Part shown: piece by piece, positions 40,362 to 48,426 of the stretch
How the letters are laid out: the number at the start of each line of letters is the position of its first letter
Numbering within the stretch: the stretch's first letter is position 1
Translations under genes and position numbers: made by a program
Notes under the pieces: model-generated
Database searches by the model: none
The model's input: the letters and a program-made list of their open reading frames with translations, nothing else
What the model was told of the DNA's origin: nothing
Assembly: GCF_003260015.1 (NCBI RefSeq)
Contig: NZ_QCXS01000004.1
Coordinates: forward strand, 186,001 to 250,000
Source: Nakamurella deserti
GTDB taxonomy: Bacteria > Actinomycetota > Actinomycetes > Mycobacteriales > Nakamurellaceae
Direction of reading: 5' to 3'
DNA: 64,000 nt

Positions 40362-41912
40362 TCACGGCCGTTGCAGCACCTGCAGGTCGGTCACGTAGCC
40401 GGCCAGACCGCCGGAGACCGCGCGCCGCCAGCCCGCCACGGTGGCGACGGACCACCCGGACCCGGCCGGCCCGTCGGCGAGTACGGGCGTTCCCGCACCG
40501 GCGGACAACGTCCGGACGGTCAGGGCCAGCAGGGCGATGCAGGCGATGAACAGCGCGACGGCGGTCAGCGCGACCGGCAGACCGAGGTGTTCGGCGACCA
40601 CTCCGACGAGCGGCGGTCCGCCGAGCAGGCCGGTGTAGCCGACCGTGGCCGCCAGTGCGACACCCTGCGGACCGCCCAGCGACCCAGCGGCGGCCAGCGC
40701 CACCGGGAAGACGTTGGCGAGGCCGAAGCCGACCAGCAGGAACCCCAGCAGCGCCACCGGCACCGACGGGGTCAGCGCGGCGACGAGCATCGCGCCCGCC
40801 GCCAGCGCCGCGCCCCGGACGACCAGGCGACGGGCACCGAACCGACGCAGCGCCCACCCCCCGCCGAGCCGGCCGATGCCCATCGCCAGCGAGAAGCCGG
40901 CGAACCCGGCGGCGGCGACGACGGGACCGGCGCCCAGGCCGGTGCGCAGGTGCAGCGCCGCCCAGTCGGTCAGCGTGCCTTCGGCGAACGCCGTGCACCC
41001 GGCGACGGCTCCGAGCAGCACCACGATCAACCGGTGCGGCACCGCAGGTCCCGCCCCGGCGTCCCGGCGGCCGCGGCGTGCCGTCGGACGCCGGGCGGAC
41101 TCGGGCGGCAGCGGGTCGACGGCGGCCAGCGGCCGGGCGACAGCGCAGGTCACGGCGATCCCGGCGGCACCGACGAGGACCAGGTGCGGCAGCACGCCGA
41201 CGACAATGGCCAGCCCGCCGCCGACCACCGCGCCGGCCAGCGCCCCGAAGCTCACCCCGGCGTGCAACATGGGCATCAACGGCCTGCGGCGCGCCTGCTC
41301 GAGCCGGACACCGAGGCTGTTGGCGGCGACGTTGACCGCGCCGGTGGCACCCCCGAACACGAGCAGCGCCGCACCGAGCTCGACGGGCGACCCGGCGAGC
41401 CCCGGCAGCACCAGCGACAGCCCGAGCAGGATGCCGCCCGCGACACCCACCGCACCCGCCCCGTAGCGCGTGCACCAGCGACCCGCGAGCTGCATGGTCG
41501 CCAGCGCGCCGAACGACACGCACAGCAGCACGGCACCCAGCGCCGCGGCGGACAGGTGCAGGGAGGCACTGAGGTCGGGCACGCGGGCCGCCCAGGTGCC
41601 GAACACGAAGCCGTCGAAGGCGAACAGGGCCAACACGGCCGCACCGCCGGTGACACGACCGGGCCGGGCCGGGCCGGCAGGTGCGACGGCGGGTGGCGCA
41701 GCGGGTCCCGACGCCGTCGCAGCGGCCGGCGGTGGCGTGGCACCCGGCGGCGTCGCGGCACCCGGCGGTGTCACGGCTGCCGGCGTCACGGCCGCCGGCG
41801 TCACAGCCGCGGGTGTCACGGCCGACGGTGTGAGGTCGGCCGGGGCGGGGACGGCACGATTGGTGTGCGGCGGACGGCGTCCGGGGCGCACGGTGGAACG
41901 GGTGGGGAACAC
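40362..41912 (-). CDS. MFS transporter with a long repetitive N-terminal tail
   Basis: 516 residues from a GTG at 41912 with AGGAG 5 bases before it. Residues 1-90 are hydrophilic and rich in Pro/Ala, with four to five copies of AVTPA. The 12-helix part starts at AVLALFAFDGFVFGTWAARV and has LGAVLLCVSFGALATMQLAG, RPLMPMLHAGVSFGALAGAV, GTLTDWAALHLRTGLGAGPV and YTGLLGGPPLVGVVAEHLGL. The pattern fits the YbjJ/fucose-permease-like branch. The cargo is unknown. It converges on the SDR gene with a 5-base gap. Confidence 0.85.
   Translation of the reverse strand: MFPTRSTVRPGRRPPHTNRAVPAPADLTPSAVTPAAVTPAAVTPAAVTPPGAATPPGATPPPAAATASGPAAPPAVAPAGPARPGRVTGGAAVLALFAFDGFVFGTWAARVPDLSASLHLSAAALGAVLLCVSFGALATMQLAGRWCTRYGAGAVGVAGGILLGLSLVLPGLAGSPVELGAALLVFGGATGAVNVAANSLGVRLEQARRRPLMPMLHAGVSFGALAGAVVGGGLAIVVGVLPHLVLVGAAGIAVTCAVARPLAAVDPLPPESARRPTARRGRRDAGAGPAVPHRLIVVLLGAVAGCTAFAEGTLTDWAALHLRTGLGAGPVVAAAGFAGFSLAMGIGRLGGGWALRRFGARRLVVRGAALAAGAMLVAALTPSVPVALLGFLLVGFGLANVFPVALAAAGSLGGPQGVALAATVGYTGLLGGPPLVGVVAEHLGLPVALTAVALFIACIALLALTVRTLSAGAGTPVLADGPAGSGWSVATVAGWRRAVSGGLAGYVTDLQVLQRP
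41764..41841. repeat. 15-bp repeats coding the AVTPA units of the MFS N-terminal tail
   Basis: The unit GGCGTCACGGCCGCC and variants recur five times on the plus strand. The period is a multiple of three and keeps the reading frame of the minus-strand gene, so the repeats extend a cytoplasmic tail without harming it. Confidence 0.7.
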
Positions 41913-42287
41913 GGCAACTCCTGCAACAGGGATCAGAGGTGGGGCCCGCGCGACCGGGCGGCCGCAACGGCCGCCCGGAGCACGGCAGGACCGGGGGAAC
42001 ACACCGGTGTGGGGGGCAGCGCGCGGATCGGAGATCCCGGTCGGCTGCCCGATCGCGGGGCGATCAGGGGACGCCGCGGCGTCGATTCCAGCGCTAGGGG
42101 GACGTCCTCCCGCCCGGACGGTTGTCCGGTCGTGACGCGGGTCATCCGCGGCCGGCGCAAGAACCTCCGTGCAGCCGGCCGGAACGCGCGCGGCCACCAC
42201 ACTCTCGGACGGCGGTCCCAGGCCGCCCACATCCGCGGCGCCCATCATCCCGGTGCGTCCGGACCGGACGCCGACGATCGGAGGAAC
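41913..42287. other. Divergent region between the MFS and esterase genes
   Basis: No gene is supported in these 375 bases. The only marked structure is a hairpin at 41954-41978 in the MFS leader. The rest is high-GC sequence without clear promoter boxes. Confidence 0.4.
41954..41978 (-). promoter_or_regulatory. Strong hairpin in the MFS leader
   Basis: CCGGGCGGCCG (41954-41964) and CGGCCGCCCGG (41968-41978) form an 11-base perfect stem with a CAA loop, 41-66 bases before the MFS start on the minus strand. It may act on mRNA stability or as an attenuator. No antiterminator partner was found. Confidence 0.45.
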
Positions 42288-43577
42288 GTGGGGCTGTCCA
42301 TCGCCGCCGGCTGGTTCGTGCTGCTGGGTGCGGTCACGGGCGCCGCGGCACTGCTGGTCGTCGCCGTGGGCCGCGGGCGGTCCTGGTACCGGCGCAGACT
42401 GCCCGCGGGGGTGCTGGCCGGGCTCGCCGTGACGACGGCCGTGACCCTCTACGCCGATCACGTGTGGCATCCGTTCCCCGACCCGCTGCCGTGGGTGGTC
42501 GTCCTGTGGACGGGGATGACCCTGGTGACGATGGCCGTGGCCCTGCTGCACCGCAGCGGGCGGGCCCGGGTCGCCGGTGTGGCGCTGGGGTTGATCGTCG
42601 CGGTCTGCGGCGGCATCCAGGTCAACGCCTCGTTCGGCACCTACCCGACGCTCGCGGCGGCGTTCGGGGAACCGCTGCCCGGCCAGGTCGACAGCTCCAC
42701 CGTCCTCGGCCACGACGTCCCGGTCGCCGCGGTGGCCGACGGCGGGCCGCTGGACGCCTCGTGGCGTCCCGCCGCACCCGTCGCCACGAACGGCGAGGTG
42801 ACCACCGCGACCATTCCCGGCACGGTGTCCGGATTCCGGGCCCGCCCGGCCTGGATCTACCTGCCGCCCGCCTATCAGGCCGATCCCCGCCCGCTGCTGC
42901 CGGTGCTGATCCTGCTCTCGGGACAGCCGGGAGAGCCGCGCAACTGGTTCGACGGCAGCCACGTGCCCGAGATCATGGACGCCTGGGCCGCCCGGCACGG
43001 CGGGCTCGCGCCGGTGGTGGTGGTCCCGGACTGGATCGGGACGGCGGCGGGCAACCCGCTGTGCGTGGACTCAGCGGCCGCCGGCGCCGACTACACCTAC
43101 CTGACCCGCGACGTCCCCGACTGGATCCGCGGCGAACTCGAGGTCGACCCGCGGCCGACCCGGTGGGCGGTCGGCGGGCTCTCGGCGGGGGCGACGTGCG
43201 CCGGGCAGCTGGCCGTCAACGACCCGGCGCAGTTCCCGACGTTCCTGTTCTTCTCCGGTCAGACCGAGCCGACGCTGTCCGACCGCGCCGACACGGTGGC
43301 CACCCTGTTCGACGGCGACGAGGCGGCGTTCGTCCGGATCAACCCCCTGGACGTGCTGCGGACCCGCTCCTTCGCCGGCAGCGCGGCGGTGTTCGCGGCG
43401 GGCGCCCGGGACGGCACCTACGGACCGCAGACCAGGGCTGTCCGGGACGCCGCGCTGGCTGCGGGCGTCGACGCGCGGTACCTGGAGCTCCCCGGCGGTC
43501 ACGACTCGCCGTTCTGGGCCGCGGCGCTCGCCGGGTCGATGGACTGGCTGGGCACCCGCCTGCAGCTCACCGGCTGA
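42288..43577 (+). CDS. Membrane-anchored esterase (esterase D/antigen-85-like alpha/beta hydrolase)
   Basis: 429 residues from a GTG at 42288 behind GGAGGAAC. Residues 1-120 form four membrane helices (LSIAAGWFVLLGAVTGAAAL, AGVLAGLAVTTAVTLYA, VVVLWTGMTLVTMAVALL, VAGVALGLIVAVCGGIQVNA). The outer part is an esterase domain: RPAWIYLPPAYQ, LPVLILLSGQPGEPRNWFDG, nucleophile Ser in WAVGGLSAGATCAGQLA, and His in LPGGHDSPFW. It belongs to the PF00756 group, which includes mycolyltransferases and other acyl-transfer or esterase enzymes facing outward. The four-helix anchor is typical of actinobacterial members. Substrate unknown. Confidence 0.8.
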   Translation: MGLSIAAGWFVLLGAVTGAAALLVVAVGRGRSWYRRRLPAGVLAGLAVTTAVTLYADHVWHPFPDPLPWVVVLWTGMTLVTMAVALLHRSGRARVAGVALGLIVAVCGGIQVNASFGTYPTLAAAFGEPLPGQVDSSTVLGHDVPVAAVADGGPLDASWRPAAPVATNGEVTTATIPGTVSGFRARPAWIYLPPAYQADPRPLLPVLILLSGQPGEPRNWFDGSHVPEIMDAWAARHGGLAPVVVVPDWIGTAAGNPLCVDSAAAGADYTYLTRDVPDWIRGELEVDPRPTRWAVGGLSAGATCAGQLAVNDPAQFPTFLFFSGQTEPTLSDRADTVATLFDGDEAAFVRINPLDVLRTRSFAGSAAVFAAGARDGTYGPQTRAVRDAALAAGVDARYLELPGGHDSPFWAAALAGSMDWLGTRLQLTG

Positions 43578-43622
43578 CCGGACCGCCGGCGGACGCCGGC
43601 CCGGCGCATCGGGTGGTCGGCG

Positions 43623-44357
43623 TCAGCAGTCGTGCGCGGGCGAGAGATCCTCCGCGGACAGCCGCCGGGTGACCACGTCGTGGGCCGTGTCGTCCAGCGT
43701 GCTGTCGGTGGCCCAGGCGTGCCCGCGCAACACGTCCAGCGCCTCCTGGCTGGTGAGGTCCAGGGCGGCGTTGAGCATCCCGACGGCGACGACCACCTCG
43801 GAACGCCATTCCATCGGCCGGCTCAACCAGTGCGGCGGGACGAGATCCGGCGCGGCCGACGTCGGCAGCGGCACCCCGTCGAGCAGCAGGGTCGCCATCC
43901 GACCCACCACCGCGGCGACGTCACCGAGGTCGGCGGTGAAGGCGTCGTGCGGGTCGCGGTAGAACAGGTCGACGGTGCCCAGCCCGGTCAGCGGCGCACC
44001 CAGCGGCACCGCCACGATCGAGCGCACCCGGGTCTTGGCGAGCAGCTCGGCGTGGAACAGCGGCCACCGCAACGCCATCTCGGCCTCGTCGACCTGGACG
44101 GTGGACGCGGTGATGTGCGCGTGGATGCAGGGTCCCTCGCCGGTGGTGAACTGCAGCCGTTCGGCGTCCGCCGCGGCGGGGTCGCTGGCCCCCAGCGGAA
44201 CCCGGATCGATCCGGCGAACAGGGCCATGCCGGCACCGGAGACCGGCAGCACGTCGGCACAGGCCCGGGTCAACCGGCTGGGCAGGAGCTCGGCCCGCCC
44301 GCCGTCGGAGTGTCCCGCCCGTTCGTAGGCGGCGACGAACGCCTCGGTGATGTCCAC
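43623..44357 (-). CDS. GAF-ANTAR regulator (RNA-binding antiterminator type)
   Basis: 244 residues from a GTG at 44357 after GGAAG. Residues 15-165 form a GAF sensor domain (GAGMALFAGSIRVPLGASDP, FTTGEGPCIHAHITASTVQV, RVRSIVAVPLGAPLTGLGTV and DLFYRD). The C-terminal 60 residues are an ANTAR domain: VVVAVGMLNAALDLTSQEAL and DVLRGHAWATDSTLDDTAHD. ANTAR proteins bind paired RNA hairpins to prevent termination. GAF-ANTAR fusions are abundant in actinobacteria. The target transcript is not evident. No histidine kinase is adjacent. Confidence 0.87.
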   Translation of the reverse strand: MDITEAFVAAYERAGHSDGGRAELLPSRLTRACADVLPVSGAGMALFAGSIRVPLGASDPAAADAERLQFTTGEGPCIHAHITASTVQVDEAEMALRWPLFHAELLAKTRVRSIVAVPLGAPLTGLGTVDLFYRDPHDAFTADLGDVAAVVGRMATLLLDGVPLPTSAAPDLVPPHWLSRPMEWRSEVVVAVGMLNAALDLTSQEALDVLRGHAWATDSTLDDTAHDVVTRRLSAEDLSPAHDC

Positions 44358-44476
44358 GCGGTTTCTTCCGTCTGGAGGGCCGTCGCGGAGGTGCGATCGA
44401 CAGTCGCCCGGGGGCGGCATGCCGTTGTCATACCCGAGCCCCCCGCGTCGCTACGCACGCAGCGGGTCGGCCCAGG

Positions 44477-45574
44477 TCACGGCGGCCCTCCCGGCCACCC
44501 ACCGGCGGCCAGCACACCCGGTGGCACCGCCGTCGCCGCGGCGACCCCGGTCATCGCCATCGTCCGGCGCAGTTCGTTCGTCAGGCCCTCGACGACCCCG
44601 GCGACGCCGTCCGCGCCGCCGGTGGCCAGCCCCCAGAGCTGTGGCCGGCCCACGAACACCGCCCGGGCGCCGAGTGCCAGTGCCGTCAACACGTCGGCCC
44701 CCGACCGCAGGCCACTGTCGACGAAGGTCTGCGCACCCGAGCCGTCCAACGCGGCCACCACCGCCGGGAGCGCCTGCCGCGAGGTGACCGACCGGTCCAG
44801 CGCACGTCCGCCGTGGGTGGAGACGAGGACACCGGCCGCCCCGGCCCCGACCGCGGCGACGGCGTCGTCCGGGTGCAGCACGCCCTTGACCACCACCGGC
44901 AACCCGCTGAGGCCGGCGAGCCAGCCCACGGTGTCGAGCCCGACGTCGGGCGCGGTCGTCCGGCGGGCCTTCGAGGCGGGGTCCGCCGGATCCGCGAGAT
45001 CGTCGAGGTTGAGGCCGCGGGCGGCCAGCGCCCGGTCCGGCCAGCCCGACGGCTCGAACGCGGCCTGCCGGGTGTCCAGGGTCGGCAGGTCGACGGTCAG
45101 CACCAGGGCCCGGGCGCCCGCCGCCACCGCCCGGCGGACCAGCGCGGCGGTCAGGTCACGGTCGGTCATCACGTACACCTGCAGCCACCACGGCGCACCG
45201 GTGGCCGCGACGTCGGCGAACGGCACCCCGGCGTGCGTGCTGACCCCGAGCAGCGAGCCGGCCCGGGCGGCGGCGCGGGCGACGGCGACCTCACCGTCCG
45301 GATGCGCGGCGGTCGCCTGGGCCACCGGGCCGAGCAGCACCGGGGTGTTGACCGCGGTGCCCAGGACGGTCGTCGCCGTGGACGGACTGCCCACACCGGA
45401 CAGCACCCGGGGCACGAAGCGGGAGGCCGACCAGTCCCGCAGTCCCTCCCGGTGGGTGGTGCCGCCCCCGGCGGTCATCGCGAAGTAACCGGCGACGAAG
45501 TCCGGCAGCGACCGCCCGGCGGCCGTCTCCAGGTCGGTCAACCATCCGGACGCGGCTGCTGTGTTCAGTTCCAC
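44477..45574 (-). CDS. FMN-dependent alpha-hydroxy-acid oxidase/dehydrogenase (lactate monooxygenase-like)
   Basis: 365 residues from a GTG at 45574 with AAGGA upstream. The beta-barrel FMN family is clear: LGPVAQATAAHPDGEVAVAR, SLLGVSTHAG, WLQVYVMTDRDL, ALVLTVDLPTLDTRQ, VVVKGVLHPDDA (catalytic Lys), GVLVSTHGGRALDRSV (catalytic His and Arg) and FVDSGLRSGADVLTALALGA. The length and the longer loop at 175-205 resemble lactate 2-monooxygenase. L-lactate, mandelate or a longer hydroxy acid is possible. It is divergent from a PRISE-like reductase across a 78-base AT-richer promoter region. Confidence 0.85.
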   Translation of the reverse strand: MELNTAAASGWLTDLETAAGRSLPDFVAGYFAMTAGGGTTHREGLRDWSASRFVPRVLSGVGSPSTATTVLGTAVNTPVLLGPVAQATAAHPDGEVAVARAAARAGSLLGVSTHAGVPFADVAATGAPWWLQVYVMTDRDLTAALVRRAVAAGARALVLTVDLPTLDTRQAAFEPSGWPDRALAARGLNLDDLADPADPASKARRTTAPDVGLDTVGWLAGLSGLPVVVKGVLHPDDAVAAVGAGAAGVLVSTHGGRALDRSVTSRQALPAVVAALDGSGAQTFVDSGLRSGADVLTALALGARAVFVGRPQLWGLATGGADGVAGVVEGLTNELRRTMAMTGVAAATAVPPGVLAAGGWPGGPP

Positions 45575-45652
45575 CGGCTACCATTCCTTATTGTTCAGTG
45601 TCGATGTACATTCAGCATGCGCGACGGCGCGCAGGGAGAAGGGTGGTCCGCG

Positions 45653-46732
45653 ATGAGCGACAACGCAACCGGCCGCACCGCGCTGGTGATCGGCGCGACC
45701 GGCATCACCGGGCAGTCCGTCGGGCGGCAGCTCGTGGAGCTCGGCTGGAAGACCTACGGCCTGTCCCGCAGCGGCAGTCACGTCGTCGAGGGCATGAGCG
45801 ACCTGACCGCCGACCTGCTCGACGCGGGCGCGCTGCGCGAGGCGATCGCCGGCACGGCACCCGAGATCGTCATCATCACCGCCTGGATGCGCCACGACAC
45901 CGAGGCCGAGAACATCGAGGTCAACAGCGCGATCGTGCGCAACGTGCTCGCCGCCGTCGAACCGGAGGGCAGCGTGCGGCACATCGCCCTGGTCACCGGG
46001 CTCAAGCACTACCTCGGGCCCTTCGAGTTCTACGGGCAGGGCGTGCAGGCCGAGACCCCGTTCCACGAGGACGAGCCGCGGCTGCCCTACCCCAACTTCT
46101 ACTACGCGCAGGAGGACGAACTCTTCGCCGGCGCCGAGAAGTCCGGCTACACCTGGAGCGTGCACCGCGCCCACACGGTGTTCGGGTTCGCCACCGGCAA
46201 CGCGATGAACATGGCCCTGACGCTGTCGGTGTACGCGACGCTGTGCCGCGAGCGCGGTGAGACGTTCGTCTTCCCCGGCTCCGAGGAGCAGTGGAACGGG
46301 CTGACCGACATCACCGACGCGGACCTGCTCGGGGAGCAGCTGGTGTGGGCGTCGACCGACCCGGCCGGCGCGAACGAGGCGTTCAACATCGCCAACGGCG
46401 ACGTCTTCCGCTGGCGCTGGCTGTGGCCGCGCATCGCCGCCCACTTCGGCCTGGAGTGGGAGGGTTTCGACACCGAGCCCCGCCCGCTGGAGGCACGGAT
46501 GGACGGTGCCGCCGAGCAGTGGGCCGCCATCGCCGAGCGCGAGGGCCTGGTGGAACCGCGGCTGTCGAAGGTCGCGTCCTGGTGGCACACCGACGGCGAC
46601 CTCGGCCGCACCATCGAGTGCCTGACCGACATGACCAAGAGCCGCAAGGCCGGCTTCCTGAACTTCCGCGCCACCGACGAGAGCTTCTTCGACAAGGTGC
46701 GGCGCTACCGGGACGCCCGCATCATCCCCTGA
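45653..46732 (+). CDS. Extended SDR reductase, PRISE (progesterone 5-beta-reductase/iridoid synthase)-like
   Basis: 359 residues from the ATG at 45653; an ATG at 45617 in frame is possible. Rossmann loop: ALVIGATGITGQSVGRQLVE. Then VIITAWMRHDTEAENIEVNS, HIALVTGLKHYLGPFEFYGQ (catalytic Lys), PNFYYAQEDELFAGAEKSGY (catalytic Tyr in FYYAQED) and WSVHRAHTVFGFATGNAMN. The separate K and Y motifs, and the N-F-Y-Y/Y-Y-x-x-E-D block, are diagnostic of PRISE enzymes, which reduce activated C=C bonds of enones. Bacterial members occur but their substrates are mostly unknown. A VOC gene follows closely. Confidence 0.85.
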   Translation: MSDNATGRTALVIGATGITGQSVGRQLVELGWKTYGLSRSGSHVVEGMSDLTADLLDAGALREAIAGTAPEIVIITAWMRHDTEAENIEVNSAIVRNVLAAVEPEGSVRHIALVTGLKHYLGPFEFYGQGVQAETPFHEDEPRLPYPNFYYAQEDELFAGAEKSGYTWSVHRAHTVFGFATGNAMNMALTLSVYATLCRERGETFVFPGSEEQWNGLTDITDADLLGEQLVWASTDPAGANEAFNIANGDVFRWRWLWPRIAAHFGLEWEGFDTEPRPLEARMDGAAEQWAAIAEREGLVEPRLSKVASWWHTDGDLGRTIECLTDMTKSRKAGFLNFRATDESFFDKVRRYRDARIIP

Positions 46733-46798
46733 TCCCCACGGCGGCGCCGGCCGGTGCCGCACCCACCTCGGCAGGACACCGTCGTCCGGGAGGACACC

Positions 46799-47242
46799 AT
46801 GAGTTTCACCGTCAGCGGCGTGCACCACGTCGGCCTCACCGTGCGGGACGTCCGGCGCTCGCTCGACTGGTACGGCAGGATGTTCGATCTCGAGCCGGGA
46901 CCGGTCAACCACGGTGAGGGGGAAGCTCTCTCGCGCGCCCTGCAGGTCGACGGCGTGACGCTGTCGTTCGCGATGGTGCAGATCGGCGGCACCCGGGTCG
47001 AGTTCCTGCAGTACCACGAGCCGCCCGGGCGCGACTTCGACCGCACCAACGGTGATGTCGGATCAGCCCACGTGTGCCTGGAGGTCGACGACGTGGCCGC
47101 CGCCTACGACGACCTGACCGCCAAGGGGGCGGTGTTCAACGCACCCCCCATCACGCTGACCGACGGCGCCTTCGCCGGCAGCACCTGGGCCTACCTGCGC
47201 GACCCCGACGGCATCCAGCTGGAGATCTGGCAGTCCGGCTGA
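46799..47242 (+). CDS. VOC-family metalloprotein (glyoxalase / methylmalonyl-CoA-epimerase-like)
   Basis: 147 residues from the ATG at 46799 after GGGAGGACACC. The two beta-alpha-beta-beta-beta modules are present: VHHVGLTVRDVRRSLDWYGR and FDLEPG (first, with a metal His), TRVEFLQYHEP (Glu), then SAHVCLEVDDVAAAYDDLTA (second metal His) and WAYLRDPDGIQLEIWQSG (last Glu). The four metal positions H-E-H-E are all filled, so an enzyme is likely. It follows the PRISE-like reductase by 66 bases and may act in the same pathway. Confidence 0.87.
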   Translation: MSFTVSGVHHVGLTVRDVRRSLDWYGRMFDLEPGPVNHGEGEALSRALQVDGVTLSFAMVQIGGTRVEFLQYHEPPGRDFDRTNGDVGSAHVCLEVDDVAAAYDDLTAKGAVFNAPPITLTDGAFAGSTWAYLRDPDGIQLEIWQSG

Positions 47243-47261
47243 ACGTTCCCCTTCCGACGTC

Positions 47262-47299
47262 GGGGAGGGATGTGCCCGCCGGGCGGGCACTTCCTCCCC
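47262..47299. terminator. Bidirectional terminator between convergent genes
   Basis: GGGGAGG (47262-47268) pairs with CCTCCCC (47293-47299), and inside it GTGCCCGC pairs with GCGGGCAC. The long stem lies between the VOC gene (ends 47242) and the APH-type kinase gene (ends 47344). Confidence 0.7.
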
Positions 47300-47343
47300 T
47301 CCCCACGGCACGGGGGTGTCCGGTCCCCGGCGGACCGGCCGGT

Positions 47344-48426
47344 TCAGGGCAGGCGGGCGGCGCTGGCCTCCGCGAGCTCCAGCAGCCGGGGCACCCCGGC
47401 GGTGAGGGCCGGCGCGAACCGGGTGTCGTCGGGCCGTTCGCCGTTGAGCCAGCGGGTGTGGATGGCCTCGCAGAAGATGGCCGCCTTCCACAGTGCGAGG
47501 GTCTCGTACCAGGGCAGGGCGGCGAGATCGAGCGACGACCCCTCGGCGTAGCGCTGGACCAGCTCGCCGCGGGACGGGTAGCCCGGCTGCCGGGTGGCCG
47601 AGGTGAGCTCCATCACCGACGACGGCCGGCCCGGCTCCGCGTAGGTCGCGACCAGGTACCCCAGGTCGGCGAGCGGATCTCCGACGGTGGCCATCTCCCA
47701 GTCCAGCAGGGCCCGCACGGTGCCGTCGGGCGCGAACATCACGTTGCCCATCCGGTAGTCGCCGTGCACCACCGCCGCGGCCTGCGAGTCGGGCAGCGTC
47801 GACGCGAGCCAGGTCCCGAGCCGGCCGACCACCGGCAGGTCACGGGTGGTGTTGCCGCCCCACAACGCGCCGAACCGTTCGACCTGCCGGGACAGGTACC
47901 CGACCGGGCGGCCCAGCGCCTGCGCCGCCGGGGAGTCGACCGGCACCCGGTGCAACCGGACCAGGAGGTCGACGAGCGCCCAGCCGGTCGACTGCCGGGC
48001 GGCGGGTGCGGACAGCACGTCCGGGATGTCGTCGGTGACGACGAGACCGTCGAGGTACTCCATGACGTAGAACGGGACGCCGAGCACCGATTCGTCGGTG
48101 CAGACCGCGAGGATCCGTGGCACCGGGATGCCGTGGCCGGCGACGAACTGCTGGACCCGCGCCTCCCGCGCCATGTCGTGCGTCGACCGGGGCAGTGGCG
48201 GCCGCGGCCCGCGGCGGACGACCACCCGGGTGTCGCCGCGCCGCACCGCGAAGGTGACGTTGGACTGCCCCTCGCCGATGGGCGTGACGTCGAGATCACC
48301 GGCGCCGATGTGGTTCTCGTCGAGGAACGCGGCCAGCGCGTCGAGCACGAGCAGCGGCGGCCGGTCCAGCCGGTCGGCCTCGGTACGGGTCCGGACGACG
48401 TCGCGACCGTCGGGCACGGAACTCAC
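47344..48426 (-). CDS. APH-family phosphotransferase (acyl-CoA-dehydrogenase-associated kinase)
   Basis: 360 residues from a GTG at 48426 overlapping the dehydrogenase stop (GTGA). It is an aminoglycoside-phosphotransferase-like kinase: PIGEGQSNVTFAVRRGDTRV and VVRRGP (nucleotide loop and Lys/Arg), AVVHGDYRMGNVMFAPDG (catalytic HGDxxxxN) and RALLDWEMATVGDPLADLGY (metal Asp). The form with DWE is the one found in the kinase half of human ACAD10/ACAD11 and in LvaA of the levulinate pathway, which phosphorylate 4-hydroxyacyl-CoA. Direct overlap with an acyl-CoA dehydrogenase supports that view. Antibiotic resistance is unlikely. Confidence 0.82.
   Translation of the reverse strand: MSSVPDGRDVVRTRTEADRLDRPPLLVLDALAAFLDENHIGAGDLDVTPIGEGQSNVTFAVRRGDTRVVVRRGPRPPLPRSTHDMAREARVQQFVAGHGIPVPRILAVCTDESVLGVPFYVMEYLDGLVVTDDIPDVLSAPAARQSTGWALVDLLVRLHRVPVDSPAAQALGRPVGYLSRQVERFGALWGGNTTRDLPVVGRLGTWLASTLPDSQAAAVVHGDYRMGNVMFAPDGTVRALLDWEMATVGDPLADLGYLVATYAEPGRPSSVMELTSATRQPGYPSRGELVQRYAEGSSLDLAALPWYETLALWKAAIFCEAIHTRWLNGERPDDTRFAPALTAGVPRLLELAEASAARLP

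Noticed and set aside
42288-43577. Mycolyltransferase (antigen 85)
   Set aside because: The fold is shared, but the protein has a four-helix membrane anchor and the window shows no mycolic-acid genes, so only the general esterase call is kept.
47344-48426. Aminoglycoside resistance gene
   Set aside because: The kinase has the APH fold, but it overlaps an acyl-CoA dehydrogenase gene and has the DWE form seen in ACAD10/11-type kinases. A metabolic role is far more likely.
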